Made by a program: the position numbers and the translations under genes. Shown piece after piece: positions 15,821-24,426 of a stretch of DNA of 39,353 nucleotides. The first letter of the stretch is position 1. The number at the start of each line of letters is the position of its first letter. The stretch lies in assembly GCF_018100985.1 (NCBI RefSeq), contig NZ_JAGJEI010000021.1:1-39353 (forward strand), written 5' to 3'. The notes beneath the pieces are model-generated. The model did not search any database and had not been told where the DNA came from. It was given only the letters and a program-made list of their open reading frames with translations. The DNA is from Pseudoalteromonas sp. MMG007. GTDB lineage: Bacteria; Pseudomonadota; Gammaproteobacteria; Enterobacterales; Alteromonadaceae.

Positions 15821-18544
15821 ATGTTAAACAAACCATCTCGTGCGCTTTTAGCAACTGCTATAATGAGCACGTTAGGTATTTCAAACTACCTACATGCAGA
15901 GCAAGGTGTAAAGCCAGACGTAGAAGAAATAGTTGTACAGGGTTATCGCAACAGCTTGTTAAAAGCAAAAGATTTAAAACGAAATGCTGTGGGCGCACAA
16001 GACTCTATTGTCGCTGAGGATATTGCTGATTTTCCAGATCTAAACCTAGCTGACTCACTACAACGAGTGCCTGGCATTGCGATTACTCGAGAGGGTGGCG
16101 AAGGCCGACAAATTTCATTACGAGGCTTAGGGCCAAACTTTACACAAGTTCAACTTAACGGTATGGAGGCTTTGGGTACGTCTTCTTCGGCAATGGATAG
16201 CCGAGGCTCAGTCAGCAGATCACGCGCCTTTGATTTTAACATATTTGCTTCTGAGCTATTTCAGCGCGTTGACGTAAAAAAATCTTTTTCAGCCGAAATG
16301 GATGAAGGTGGTATAGGCGGAACTGTTGGACTTCATACAGCAAAACCATTTGATTTTGATGGTTTTAATACTGCAATATCAGGTCAACTTGGTGACAATT
16401 CACAAACTGATGATGTTAGCCCACGTTTTGCAGCTCTGATCTCAGATACTTGGGATGATAAGTTTGGCGCATTATTTTCAATTGCATACAGCAAACGTGA
16501 TGTAAATGAGCAAGGTTACAATACGTATCGCTGGCGCAAAAAAAATGCTTCAGGCTCTGATATCTCAAATCTTTCAGGTGAACTACAAGAAAAAATAAAT
16601 AACGAAGAAGTGAGCTTTTCACGCGGTAGTCGCTATTCGTTATTTGAGAATGATCAAGAACGCTTAGGTACAACGCTTTCGCTACAGTATCGCCCCACTA
16701 ATAATTTTGAACTCGGCTTTGACGCCTTATATGGCGAACTTAATAACGATCGTAATGAATATCACCTACAAAACAGGGGCTCAAGTTCAACAGCTATTGG
16801 CTGTACTGGACCGGCTTACAATAACGAACAAATATGCTCAAAGCTCACAACACTTGAAATAAACGAAAATAACGATGCTATTTATTCAGTATTTGAAAAT
16901 GCAGCTATTCATTCAGAAAGCCGTAGCCAATATGCTGATACCCAAATAAGTCAGTTTGTATTAGATAGTGATTGGCAAATTACAGAAGATTTAAATATGA
17001 CCGCCTTAGTTGGGCGTTCACAAACCAAGTTCAATACAGGCAGTGTTAAAGTTTACCTAGAAACATTTGGCGATGAAACCATTGATTATCGCGAGGATGC
17101 TTATTATGGGGAAAATACTTATGGGTTTGATCCTACTGACAGTAGTTTATTCCGCTATCACGAAATTGATATATCTGAAGAAGAAATAACCAATACATTT
17201 GACTCTATAAAATTAGATTTTAATTACACACTTAACAGTACTTCAAATATAAAGTTCGGTGTATCTAATAAAAAGTTTGAAAGTGAAAACGGTGAAACTA
17301 AATCTGATAACATCAACCGCAGCGATTGGGAAAATGGCGTACTTAACGACACAGTCGACTCAAGCCTGACATTTACAAATGCCGCGCACAATAAACAACA
17401 ATGGGTAAGTGTCGATGTACTAGGCACACTAGCAAGTATGAACATCGATCCTAATTTAGATGATCCTGATTTTACCGATAACGTACAAGAAAAAACCTTT
17501 GGGGCTTATTTGCAATACGAAGCCGAATGGGAACTAGGCTCAGGTTACTTAATGGCTAATGCCGGTGTACGTCATTACGATACTAAAACCACCGCCATTG
17601 GTTTAATAAATGGAGAAGTAGTTGATGTTGAAAACACCTACTCAGGACTATTACCTGCTATAAATTTAGTTTGGGATAGTAATAACAGTTTAGTACTGCG
17701 TGCAAGCTATGGGGAAAACCTAACCCGCCCTTCGCTCGGTGCATTAGTGCCAACAGGTGTTGTACAAAATGATGCCACATCAACCAATGGCCTCAGTATC
17801 AGTTCAGGAAACCCAAACCTTAAACCTTACGAATCTGTTAACTTTGACTTTTCAGTCGAGTATTATTTTGAAAACATTGGGTACGCGGCCGTAAGTTACT
17901 TCCATAAATCTATCGATAACTTCATTATCACCGAAACATATGATATTCCATACAGTCAAACTGGATATCCTCTTAGCTTTTTAGGCGACGTAGACGAAAA
18001 CGGTAATCCGCAAACAGCAAATACTGTTTTTACTGTTATTCAGCCACAAAACTTAGATGAAAGTGATATTAGTGGCTGGGAGCTCGCTTTTCAACGAGAC
18101 CTCGACTTTTTACCAGCCCCATTTAATAACTTAGGTGTTATTGCTAACTATACATTTGCTGATGGTGAAGCACTGTATCGTAATGTGGGAAATTCAGGTA
18201 TTGATCAATATAAATCATTCCCTGGCCTGTCAGAGCATTCGGGTAACTTTACAGTATATTACGATTCTGATTCATGGGGCGCACGCGTTGCAGCAGCTTA
18301 TAGAAGTGACTATATTGCATCGGTACAAGCGGGTAACGGCGATGAAGACGAAAATGGTTTTCATGCCAGTACTTATATAGATGCATCAGCATTTTATCAG
18401 GTTAATGAAAAACTAAAGCTCACTATAGAAGCCAGTAATTTGACTAATGAACGAGAAGAGCAATATTCAGACTCTAATGATCGTTTATACAATACGACGG
18501 TAAATGGCCGTACTGTTTATTTAGGTGCAAGTTATCGCTTTTAA
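15821..18544 (+). CDS. TonB-dependent receptor co-transcribed with phospholipase C
   Basis: A 907-residue outer-membrane importer. It has a signal peptide to about residue 26, then TonB-box-like EEIVVQGY and a plug with NLADSLQRVPGIAITREGGEG and RQISLRGLGPNF. A long barrel follows, ending LGASYRF. The plug is paralogous to that of the receptor at 9919, but there is no STN domain, so it imports and does not signal. It follows the phospholipase gene after 21 bp with an AAGGAAG site before the ATG. The natural reading is uptake of the product released by the phospholipase and phosphoesterase, for example an inositol phosphate or glycerophosphodiester. That substrate is inferred from neighbours only. 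A hairpin at 18556-18581 ends the operon. Confidence 0.95.
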   Translation: MLNKPSRALLATAIMSTLGISNYLHAEQGVKPDVEEIVVQGYRNSLLKAKDLKRNAVGAQDSIVAEDIADFPDLNLADSLQRVPGIAITREGGEGRQISLRGLGPNFTQVQLNGMEALGTSSSAMDSRGSVSRSRAFDFNIFASELFQRVDVKKSFSAEMDEGGIGGTVGLHTAKPFDFDGFNTAISGQLGDNSQTDDVSPRFAALISDTWDDKFGALFSIAYSKRDVNEQGYNTYRWRKKNASGSDISNLSGELQEKINNEEVSFSRGSRYSLFENDQERLGTTLSLQYRPTNNFELGFDALYGELNNDRNEYHLQNRGSSSTAIGCTGPAYNNEQICSKLTTLEINENNDAIYSVFENAAIHSESRSQYADTQISQFVLDSDWQITEDLNMTALVGRSQTKFNTGSVKVYLETFGDETIDYREDAYYGENTYGFDPTDSSLFRYHEIDISEEEITNTFDSIKLDFNYTLNSTSNIKFGVSNKKFESENGETKSDNINRSDWENGVLNDTVDSSLTFTNAAHNKQQWVSVDVLGTLASMNIDPNLDDPDFTDNVQEKTFGAYLQYEAEWELGSGYLMANAGVRHYDTKTTAIGLINGEVVDVENTYSGLLPAINLVWDSNNSLVLRASYGENLTRPSLGALVPTGVVQNDATSTNGLSISSGNPNLKPYESVNFDFSVEYYFENIGYAAVSYFHKSIDNFIITETYDIPYSQTGYPLSFLGDVDENGNPQTANTVFTVIQPQNLDESDISGWELAFQRDLDFLPAPFNNLGVIANYTFADGEALYRNVGNSGIDQYKSFPGLSEHSGNFTVYYDSDSWGARVAAAYRSDYIASVQAGNGDEDENGFHASTYIDASAFYQVNEKLKLTIEASNLTNEREEQYSDSNDRLYNTTVNGRTVYLGASYRF

Positions 18545-18555
18545 GTTATAAAAAT

Positions 18556-18581
18556 GAGACTCCACTTTTGTGTGGAGTCTC
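18556..18581 (+). terminator. Hairpin after the phospholipase/receptor operon
   Basis: GAGACTCCAC (18556-18565) pairs perfectly with GTGGAGTCTC (18572-18581) around TTTTGT. It lies 11 nt after the receptor stop. No U tract follows because the repeat element starts at its last base, so the original tail may have been displaced by that insertion. Confidence 0.65.
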
Positions 18582-18850
18582 TAGGGTCTGTTGTTCTTTC
18601 AAGGTTAAATTTGCAGCAGTCTGTTTGGTATTTAGGCAAGGCAGAGCCTATGTAGTGTGGTTATTCCCCATAAATGGGCGATAACGTAGCATTAATGCCA
18701 AACAGACGCTGCCCAAAGGGTTCTTTCTAGGGGCTATTTACTCTTTGTTGCTCGGTTTTTACTTAGCCCACTAGGTTACAAACCTCGCGCCGCGATTAAA
18801 TAGCCCCTAGTTTGAACAAATTTTAATCCGCAAAGATCAACAGACCCTAG
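18581..18850. mobile_element. 270-bp MITE-like element with 13-bp perfect terminal inverted repeats and two inner stems
   Basis: Ends are CTAGGGTCTGTTG (18581-18593) and CAACAGACCCTAG (18838-18850). Inside are two long stems. Stem 1 (18613-18632 with 18694-18712) carries a loop with TAGGCAAGGCA (18633-18643) and ATAACGTAG (18681-18689). Stem 2 has arms CTAGGGGCTATTTA (18727-18740) and TAAATAGCCCCTAG (18797-18810). It has no coding capacity. The layout and the stem-1 loop recur in the element at 29601-29863. It is probably a non-autonomous transposable or otherwise repeated structured element. Confidence 0.7.
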
Positions 18851-19144
18851 TTATTCTTTAAGGACTCATCAAAAAAGATGACTTATAAATTCACTTAATT
18901 AAATAAAGCACTCGTTGTAAATCTATTTTCAATGGCTTTAACCAGCATGGCTTAAAACTACTTTTAATTTATTTGCTGAACAGATTGAGTTACGGTGTTT
19001 ACCAGTGCCTTTATTGCAGAGTTATGAAATCAAAGTTATATAAAATTTTATTGCCTAACTTCAGTTCTTACCCCTTAATCTCTAATGAAATTTTAAAGTA
19101 CCGCTGTTAATATTGCCTAAAACCTAAATAATAAAGTAGTTCTG
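18851..19144. other. Gene-free spacer before the LysR gene
   Basis: 294 AT-rich bases between the repeat element and the LysR-type regulator. I see no open frame, hairpin or repeat that I can support; promoter elements for the regulator must lie here but cannot be placed with confidence. Confidence 0.5.
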
Positions 19145-20038
19145 ATGGCAGCTATTTATTCTCTCGATGATTTACGTTATTTTTGCACCATAGTAAAATT
19201 AGGTAGCTTTAAAAAAGCATCAACAAGCCTTGATATGTCACTATCAACTCTAAGCCGTAGAATACGTTTATTAGAGCAGGCTTTGCAATTAACACTCCTA
19301 AATCGAGATGCCCATAGAGTTACACTTACGCATACCGGCGAGTTATATTACGACCGCTATAGTAAGTTATTTGACGAAGTAGAGTGTATTGAGCAGGCAC
19401 TTTGTGATGAAAAAGACCAACCCAAAGGGAAAATTAGGATCTCTGCACCCATTTACATGGGTAAACACTTTTTAAGTGCTATTTTTTGTGATTTTTTACT
19501 GCTATATCCCGATATTCAACTAGATTTACGCTTTTCCAATAACCTTATTGATATTGAAAAAGAAGGAATTGATATAGCGTTTAGAATACGAAACCCTGCT
19601 ATTGATAATTGGGTTATTAGAGAACTTAAGCTTACTCATAATCTGCTGTGTGTTCACCCCAATTATGAACATCATCCCATCACTCATCCTGAGCAATTAA
19701 AAGATCACCCAAAAGTTACGTGCGTTGGGTTAGTGCCGTGGCAGTTAAAAAATCAGCAAACGAGCGAAGAGTATAGTTTTAATCCAAACACGCATGTCCG
19801 GCTAGAAGTTGATGAAATTCAAATGATGAAACAAGCCGTTGAGTCTGGTGTAGGCATTAGCTACATTCCTGATTATATAACATTGCCTCTTATTGAAGCC
19901 GGAAAGCTTAAACGTATTCTTCCTGACTGGAAAAGTAACGGGCAGCCATTTTCTATACTTTATCGCGACAGAAAACAAATACCTTATCGAGTGCGATTAC
20001 TGATAGACCATACACTGCAACACTTTAATAATGTGTAG
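19145..20038 (+). CDS. LysR-family transcriptional regulator
   Basis: A 297-residue regulator. The winged helix-turn-helix covers residues about 5-65 (LDDLRYFCTIVKLGSFKKAS, LSTLSRRIRLLEQAL), the conserved start of LysR proteins. A substrate-binding co-inducer domain follows at about 90-290 (GKIRISAPIYMGKHFL, QAVESGVGISYIPDYI). Length is normal for the family. It is convergent with the permease gene, 44 bp between stops. LysR regulators usually control a divergent neighbour, but its upstream side is gene-free, so the target is unclear. No autoregulatory site is recognised. Confidence 0.93.
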   Translation: MAAIYSLDDLRYFCTIVKLGSFKKASTSLDMSLSTLSRRIRLLEQALQLTLLNRDAHRVTLTHTGELYYDRYSKLFDEVECIEQALCDEKDQPKGKIRISAPIYMGKHFLSAIFCDFLLLYPDIQLDLRFSNNLIDIEKEGIDIAFRIRNPAIDNWVIRELKLTHNLLCVHPNYEHHPITHPEQLKDHPKVTCVGLVPWQLKNQQTSEEYSFNPNTHVRLEVDEIQMMKQAVESGVGISYIPDYITLPLIEAGKLKRILPDWKSNGQPFSILYRDRKQIPYRVRLLIDHTLQHFNNV

Positions 20039-20082
20039 CAGTGTGGGTTTTAATCATTGCAATAATTAAGCTAATTCGACGT

Positions 20083-20955
20083 TTAAAAACTAAGCCTAAG
20101 TACAATTACACCTAAAAATGCTGTTGCTAATCCTATCACTTCTTGGCGGGTAAACGACTCTTTTAGAATGATGCGTGAGTAGAGCAAAATAATTAAAATG
20201 TTCATTCCGGCAATAGCCGAAACAAGTCCTGTGTTACCTAGCGAGAATGCCGATATTATTGCCACCATACCTGCCACGTTTGTTAACCCAATCAGTAATC
20301 CGCACGAAAATGTTTTACTCGCAGACCAATACGTATCAGAGCTGTTTTGCGCTGCAAGTGCATTTTTACGTTTTACTAACCAACTGACAGCAAATAAAAA
20401 GCTGCCAAACCCAAACATAGAGGTTAAAGTGGCGAACGTATCGGCCTCAAGAAGTGTTGATTGCTTACCCATTAAATCATTAAACGCAAAGGCAAGTGCA
20501 GCGAGTAATCCCCATTGTGCACCTTGTAGGTTGTTCAACGAAATATCGCTTGAATAACGAATGATATAAAGGCCACCAAAAATAATGAAAAAGCCAATTA
20601 ATTGAATTGTTGTTAAGGTTTCCTGCCATAATAAAAAAGCAAATAAAAGGACAAACAGGGGCGTTAATCCAGATAAAATACTAATTAAAGACGCTTTACC
20701 AACCGAAAACCCCTTATGCAATAAACCATTAGCAGCAAAAGAGCCAAAACCTAAAGCCAGCCCAACCGTAATGTCTGCCCAGCCATACCATGTGTGCTCA
20801 AATACCACAGTACCTAGCGCACTAATAATAAACCCAACAAAAAATACACCGAATAATAATAAGTTACGATTAATTTTTTTTTGCGACGTCCATTGATACA
20901 ATACTCCTCGAGCACCAAAAAAAACGGTCGCGAGTAATGCAAAAATTATCCACAT
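20083..20955 (-). CDS. EamA/DMT-family permease
   Basis: A polytopic inner-membrane protein of about 290 residues with ten predicted membrane segments in two EamA-type halves (for example IIFALLATVFFGARGVLY and GLLAALAFAFNDLMGK open the two repeats; the last helix is VIGLATAFLGVIVLRLSF). The family exports amino acids, metabolites or drugs; the substrate here is unknown. The frame extends to a GTG at 21012, but the ATG at 20955 starts directly at the first helix and has AAGGA 10 nt upstream, so I prefer it. It is convergent with the LysR gene. Confidence 0.87.
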   Translation of the reverse strand: MWIIFALLATVFFGARGVLYQWTSQKKINRNLLLFGVFFVGFIISALGTVVFEHTWYGWADITVGLALGFGSFAANGLLHKGFSVGKASLISILSGLTPLFVLLFAFLLWQETLTTIQLIGFFIIFGGLYIIRYSSDISLNNLQGAQWGLLAALAFAFNDLMGKQSTLLEADTFATLTSMFGFGSFLFAVSWLVKRKNALAAQNSSDTYWSASKTFSCGLLIGLTNVAGMVAIISAFSLGNTGLVSAIAGMNILIILLYSRIILKESFTRQEVIGLATAFLGVIVLRLSF

Positions 20956-21119
20956 ACAAAATGATTCCTTTAAAAAGTTATGGGGTAACAGTGAGGAGCG
21001 ATTTAACAACACGTGTTAAGTACGAATATCCATTATATTCGCTTTTAAAATTTTATAAATAAGCATAAATGATAAGGTAAATTCCATAAATGGTATTTAA
21101 AAAATAGCAGATGAAGATA

Positions 21120-21166
21120 TAACTGCTCAGCGTCACTCTATTTAATAAAATAGCTTTGAGCAGTTA
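21120..21166 (-). terminator. Long hairpin after trhP
   Basis: TAACTGCTCA (21120-21129) pairs with TGAGCAGTTA (21157-21166), and a second small stem (CTATTT/AAATAG) sits in the loop. It begins 13 nt past the trhP stop in the direction of transcription. The run after it is only weakly U-rich. Confidence 0.55.
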
Positions 21167-21178
21167 TTAAAGTAGACT

Positions 21179-22564
21179 CTAACTGACCTCTTTGAATGGA
21201 TTTCGGGTATCTTGGTGTGCATCTAGGTTACGCATTAAAATAGCGTGATCTAAGTTAACGCTCTCATCTAGCGGGATTTTTACAATGTGACCAGAACCTT
21301 TAGCTTCGCTAATACTTTCTCCCTTTTTGTTTTGCATGTATTCAAGTTCAAAAGTAATGTTTCCTTGTGGGGTCATCAGTTCAAGTGAGTGGCCGATGCA
21401 AAATTTATTTTTAACGTCTATGTTTACTAATCCGCTTTCGTCGCGCTCAAGTACTTCACCCACAAATTGCTGCTTAGTGGATACCGAGTGACCGTATCCA
21501 TAGTTTTGATATTCTTGATGGGCATGGCGCTTTAAAAAGCCTTCGGTGTAGCCTCTATGTGCTAAGTTCTCAAGCGTTTTAAATAAGTTAGTATCGAATG
21601 GTTTACCCAAAGCCGCGTCATCTATTGCTTTTCGATACACTTGTGCAGTGCGCGCCACATAATAAAATGACTTAGTACGCCCTTCTATTTTTAAACTATG
21701 TACACCCATTTTTGTTAACTGTTCAACATATTGCACGGCGCGTAAATCTTTTGAGTTCATAATATACGTGCCGTGTTCATCCTCAAATGCAGGCATATAT
21801 TCACCAGGGCGGCCTTGCTCCTCTAACATAAATACATCGTTACTCGGCGCGCCCTCACCAAGGGTAGGAATCACCTGTTTGGGATCAAACTTATGCACCA
21901 TTTCACCCGTTTCGTTTTCAATGCCTGGTTTTACATCGTAATCCCAGCGGCATGCATTTGTACAGGTACCTTGGTTTGGGTCGCGTTTGTTTATATAACC
22001 AGAGAGCAAACAACGCCCAGAATACGCCATGCATAATGCACCATGTACAAACACCTCAAGCTCCGTATTTGGGCAGAGTGTGCGTATTTCTTTTATTTCT
22101 TCAAGCGAGAGCTCGCGAGATAAAATAACCCGCTCAATGCCTTGTTTTGCCCAAAACTGCACGCTAGCAAAATTAACTGCGTTTGCTTGCACAGATAAGT
22201 GAATAGGCATGGCTGGCCACTTTTCACGTACCAGCATAATTAAACCAGGGTCTGACATAATCAGCGCATCGGGCCCCATGGCTATAACCGGTTCAATATC
22301 TTGTAAGTACGATTTAACCTTAGCGTTATGCGGGGCAATATTTGATACCACATAAAACTTTTTATTTTGCGCATGTGCTTCATTAATACCTATTTGCAAA
22401 GTATCTAGGTCAAACTCATTATTACGCACTCGCAAACTATAACGAGGCTGCCCCGCATATACGGCATCGGCACCATAAGCAAAGGCATAGCACATATTTT
22501 TTAAACTCCCTGCCGGGCATAACAGTTCAGGTACAAAAGAAGTTAAAGAAGAAACAGTTGGCAT
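21179..22564 (-). CDS. trhP: tRNA hydroxylation protein TrhP (YegQ), peptidase U32 family
   Basis: About 461 residues, very close to E. coli YegQ over the whole length (PELLCPAGSLKNM-type start, VNFASVQFW, RVILSRELSLEEI, FVHGALCMAYSGRC, GTCTNACRWDY). In E. coli the protein takes part in forming 5-hydroxyuridine at tRNA position 34, probably as an iron-sulfur enzyme; the cysteines in CMAYSGRCLLSG and CTNACRW are the expected ligands. The frame opens at an ATG at 22579. I chose ATG 22564, which has GGAG 5 nt upstream and agrees better with the family N terminus. A hairpin (22582-22600) lies in the leader. Confidence 0.95.
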   Translation of the reverse strand: MPTVSSLTSFVPELLCPAGSLKNMCYAFAYGADAVYAGQPRYSLRVRNNEFDLDTLQIGINEAHAQNKKFYVVSNIAPHNAKVKSYLQDIEPVIAMGPDALIMSDPGLIMLVREKWPAMPIHLSVQANAVNFASVQFWAKQGIERVILSRELSLEEIKEIRTLCPNTELEVFVHGALCMAYSGRCLLSGYINKRDPNQGTCTNACRWDYDVKPGIENETGEMVHKFDPKQVIPTLGEGAPSNDVFMLEEQGRPGEYMPAFEDEHGTYIMNSKDLRAVQYVEQLTKMGVHSLKIEGRTKSFYYVARTAQVYRKAIDDAALGKPFDTNLFKTLENLAHRGYTEGFLKRHAHQEYQNYGYGHSVSTKQQFVGEVLERDESGLVNIDVKNKFCIGHSLELMTPQGNITFELEYMQNKKGESISEAKGSGHIVKIPLDESVNLDHAILMRNLDAHQDTRNPFKEVS

Positions 22565-22581
22565 GTGCGCTCCATACATCG

Positions 22582-22600
22582 AACCGAGTATAAGTCGGTT
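22582..22600 (-). promoter_or_regulatory. Small leader hairpin before trhP
   Basis: AACCGA and TCGGTT pair around a 7-nt loop, 18 nt before the preferred start codon. It is in the 5' untranslated region and could influence initiation. It could equally be chance. Confidence 0.3.
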
Positions 22601-22846
22601 GCATGATTAATTTACGAGCGCGGTATTATAAGAGGCTTTTTATTAACTATTTTGATCAAAGTCAATATTGTCCATTTTTTCAAGATAGAAAAAAGGATAG
22701 ATTGCCTACTGAACTAATCGTTAGACCTTCTTAAAAATACCCGCCGGTCTTTTCTAGTAATGGTTGATTTCAACTAATTTATTAGCCATACTTGCGCTTA
22801 TTACCAACTGTAAACAACAGTATTCGGTAACTATAGGAGAGTTAAA

Positions 22847-22891
22847 ATGTTAATTTCAAAACATAACCCTGAAGAAGAGAAATGGACTTAA
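22847..22891 (+). CDS. Possible 14-residue micro-ORF with strong ribosome binding site
   Basis: ATG at 22847 is preceded by TAGGAGAG about 6 nt upstream, a far better site than most genes here have. It reads MLISKHNPEEEKWT and stops at 22891. A perfect 12-bp terminator hairpin follows 17 nt later. Promoter-length space (22600-22840) is available. It could be a genuine very small protein, a leader peptide or a leftover 5' end of a lost gene. Nothing similar is known to me. Confidence 0.3.
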   Translation: MLISKHNPEEEKWT

Positions 22892-22908
22892 GTCCCACAT
22901 AGCGATTA

Positions 22909-22935
22909 AAAATAAGAGGCTTAGCCTCTTATTTT
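22909..22935 (+). terminator. 12-bp perfect terminator hairpin before the DUF4760-like gene
   Basis: AAAATAAGAGGC (22909-22920), loop TTA, GCCTCTTATTTT (22924-22935). The stem ends in TTTT, as in a rho-independent terminator. It lies between the micro-ORF and the gene at 22961. Confidence 0.75.
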
Positions 22936-22960
22936 GCCTTAAACGGAGCAACTGTAGCTG

Positions 22961-23635
22961 ATGGTCAGGCCTTTTTATATATTCTCATTTGCCCTAGCTT
23001 CCTTAATTCTACTAACATATATATTCACAATACCTGCTCCGATTATAGCTTCTATAATCGCCTCAATAGTTGCTATATTAGGCTTTACGCTTCAAAAACA
23101 TATCTCAAGAGAGAAAAATTCTTTGGACTTTGAGGCATCTTATAAGCACAATAAAAAAATAGTCAAAGCTTTCCGTGCTACCAAGGAGCTGAGAACAGCA
23201 AAAAAGCTACCTATAAGCAAATACATCCAACTTTCAGACAATCTAGACTTATTACTAAACGAGTGGGAAAGTGTAGCAAATGGTATTTTAGCCAAAACTT
23301 TTGATGAAAAACTCTTATACCGAGCATACGGTTCAACCATCATAAACATGTATGACTCATTTCAACCTTACATAATATATTCGCAACAAGAAAATCCAAA
23401 ATACTTTATTATGTTTACTAGATTGGCCATAAAATGGAAAGTTAGGAGGTTAAAAGAAAAGGCAATTCAATCAAACTTATTGCACTCAAGTTTAAAAGAA
23501 CTACACACCGCAGCTACAAACTTGAACCTGACATTAAATAAAAACTATCCTTACAACTCCTGTAAGAAACAAGCCATAAAAGAGCTACAAAAAAGAGAAC
23601 AAGAACTAATTAAAACAATTAAGACTTTGAATTAA
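22961..23635 (+). CDS. Membrane-anchored hypothetical protein, DUF4760-like
   Basis: 224 residues. Two membrane segments occupy about 4-46 (IFSFALASLILLTYIFTIPA and IIASIIASIVAILGF), followed by a basic, helical cytoplasmic part (LQKHISREKNSLDFEASYKH). The stretch LDLLLNEWESVANGILAKTFDEKLLYRAYGSTI resembles the DUF4760 pattern of short membrane proteins of unknown function; this assignment rests on pattern memory only. The C terminus is lysine-rich and probably coiled. AT content looks higher than in the neighbouring trhP and ndk. It stands alone between a terminator and ndk, consistent with an accessory insertion. Confidence 0.7.
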   Translation: MVRPFYIFSFALASLILLTYIFTIPAPIIASIIASIVAILGFTLQKHISREKNSLDFEASYKHNKKIVKAFRATKELRTAKKLPISKYIQLSDNLDLLLNEWESVANGILAKTFDEKLLYRAYGSTIINMYDSFQPYIIYSQQENPKYFIMFTRLAIKWKVRRLKEKAIQSNLLHSSLKELHTAATNLNLTLNKNYPYNSCKKQAIKELQKREQELIKTIKTLN

Positions 23636-23825
23636 AGTTCTGAATTCCCACTTTAGGATTCTTAATTGGTGTCTTACATAGCTTTATTTAAAACCGGTAT
23701 GTACCTACATCACAAAACAGCAATCAAACTGGTTTTTAATAAAATTAGGATTTTTCAGCTAAAGCGCGTATAATTCGCGCCCGTTAATATTCACACTTTT
23801 ACTTATAAATTATTGGAGCATAAAG

Positions 23826-24257
23826 ATGGCTTTAGAGCGTACTTTCTCAATCGTAAAACCAGATGCAGTAGCTAAAAACCACATTGGCGCTATCTACAAC
23901 CGTTTCGAAACTGCTGGCCTTAAAATCGTTGCAGCTAAAATGGTTCACCTTTCACAAGAGAAAGCTGAAGGTTTCTACGCAGAGCACAGCGAGCGTCCTT
24001 TCTTTGGCGCTTTAGTATCTTTCATGACATCTGGTCCAGTAATGGTTACAGTTCTTGAAGGCGAAAACGCTGTTCTTAAAAACCGTGAAATCATGGGTGC
24101 TACTAACCCTGCTGAAGCACTAGCTGGTACTTTACGTGCAGACTACGCTGATAGCATCGACGAAAACGCTGTTCACGGTTCTGACGCTGTTGAATCTGCT
24201 GCTCGCGAAATCGCGTACTTCTTCGCTGACGAAGAGCTTTGTTCACGTACTCGTTAA
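23826..24257 (+). CDS. ndk: Nucleoside diphosphate kinase
   Basis: 143 residues, the normal bacterial length. The enzyme moves the gamma phosphate of ATP to other NDPs through a phosphohistidine. The catalytic NAVHGSD motif is near residue 115, and [18 protein letters not shown] is the typical start. It is cytoplasmic. GGAG stands 8 nt before the ATG. Its codons (GCT, GTT, CGT, AAC) look biased toward those of highly expressed genes. A clear rho-independent terminator follows at 24279-24302, so it is a single transcription unit. Confidence 0.98.
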   Translation: MALERTFSIVKPDAVAKNHIGAIYNRFETAGLKIVAAKMVHLSQEKAEGFYAEHSERPFFGALVSFMTSGPVMVTVLEGENAVLKNREIMGATNPAEALAGTLRADYADSIDENAVHGSDAVESAAREIAYFFADEELCSRTR

Positions 24258-24278
24258 TTCGAACTCGTTAACAAAATG

Positions 24279-24302
24279 AAAAGGGCTTTCGGGCCCTTTT
24301 TT
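24279..24302 (+). terminator. Rho-independent terminator after ndk
   Basis: AAAAGGGC (24279-24286), loop TTTCGG, GCCCTTTT (24293-24300) with further T residues after. A classical GC stem with U tail. Confidence 0.85.
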
Positions 24303-24426
24303 AGTCATTACGTAAAGTATTCATAAGTACATTTTTGATATTTTACTTAATGATTAAACTGAGTGAATTGTGTACAATTCGTCCTTGTAAATTTTTATCT
24401 CCACCGTCACCGATTGAGGTTGTTTC

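Noticed and set aside
18135..18380. 81-codon open frame inside the second TonB receptor
   Set aside because: It is an alternative frame of a strongly supported receptor gene, with no own signals.
18545..18850. Reading the palindromic repeats as a CRISPR array
   Set aside because: The repeats are nested inverted repeats within one element, not direct repeats with regular spacers, and no cas gene is present.
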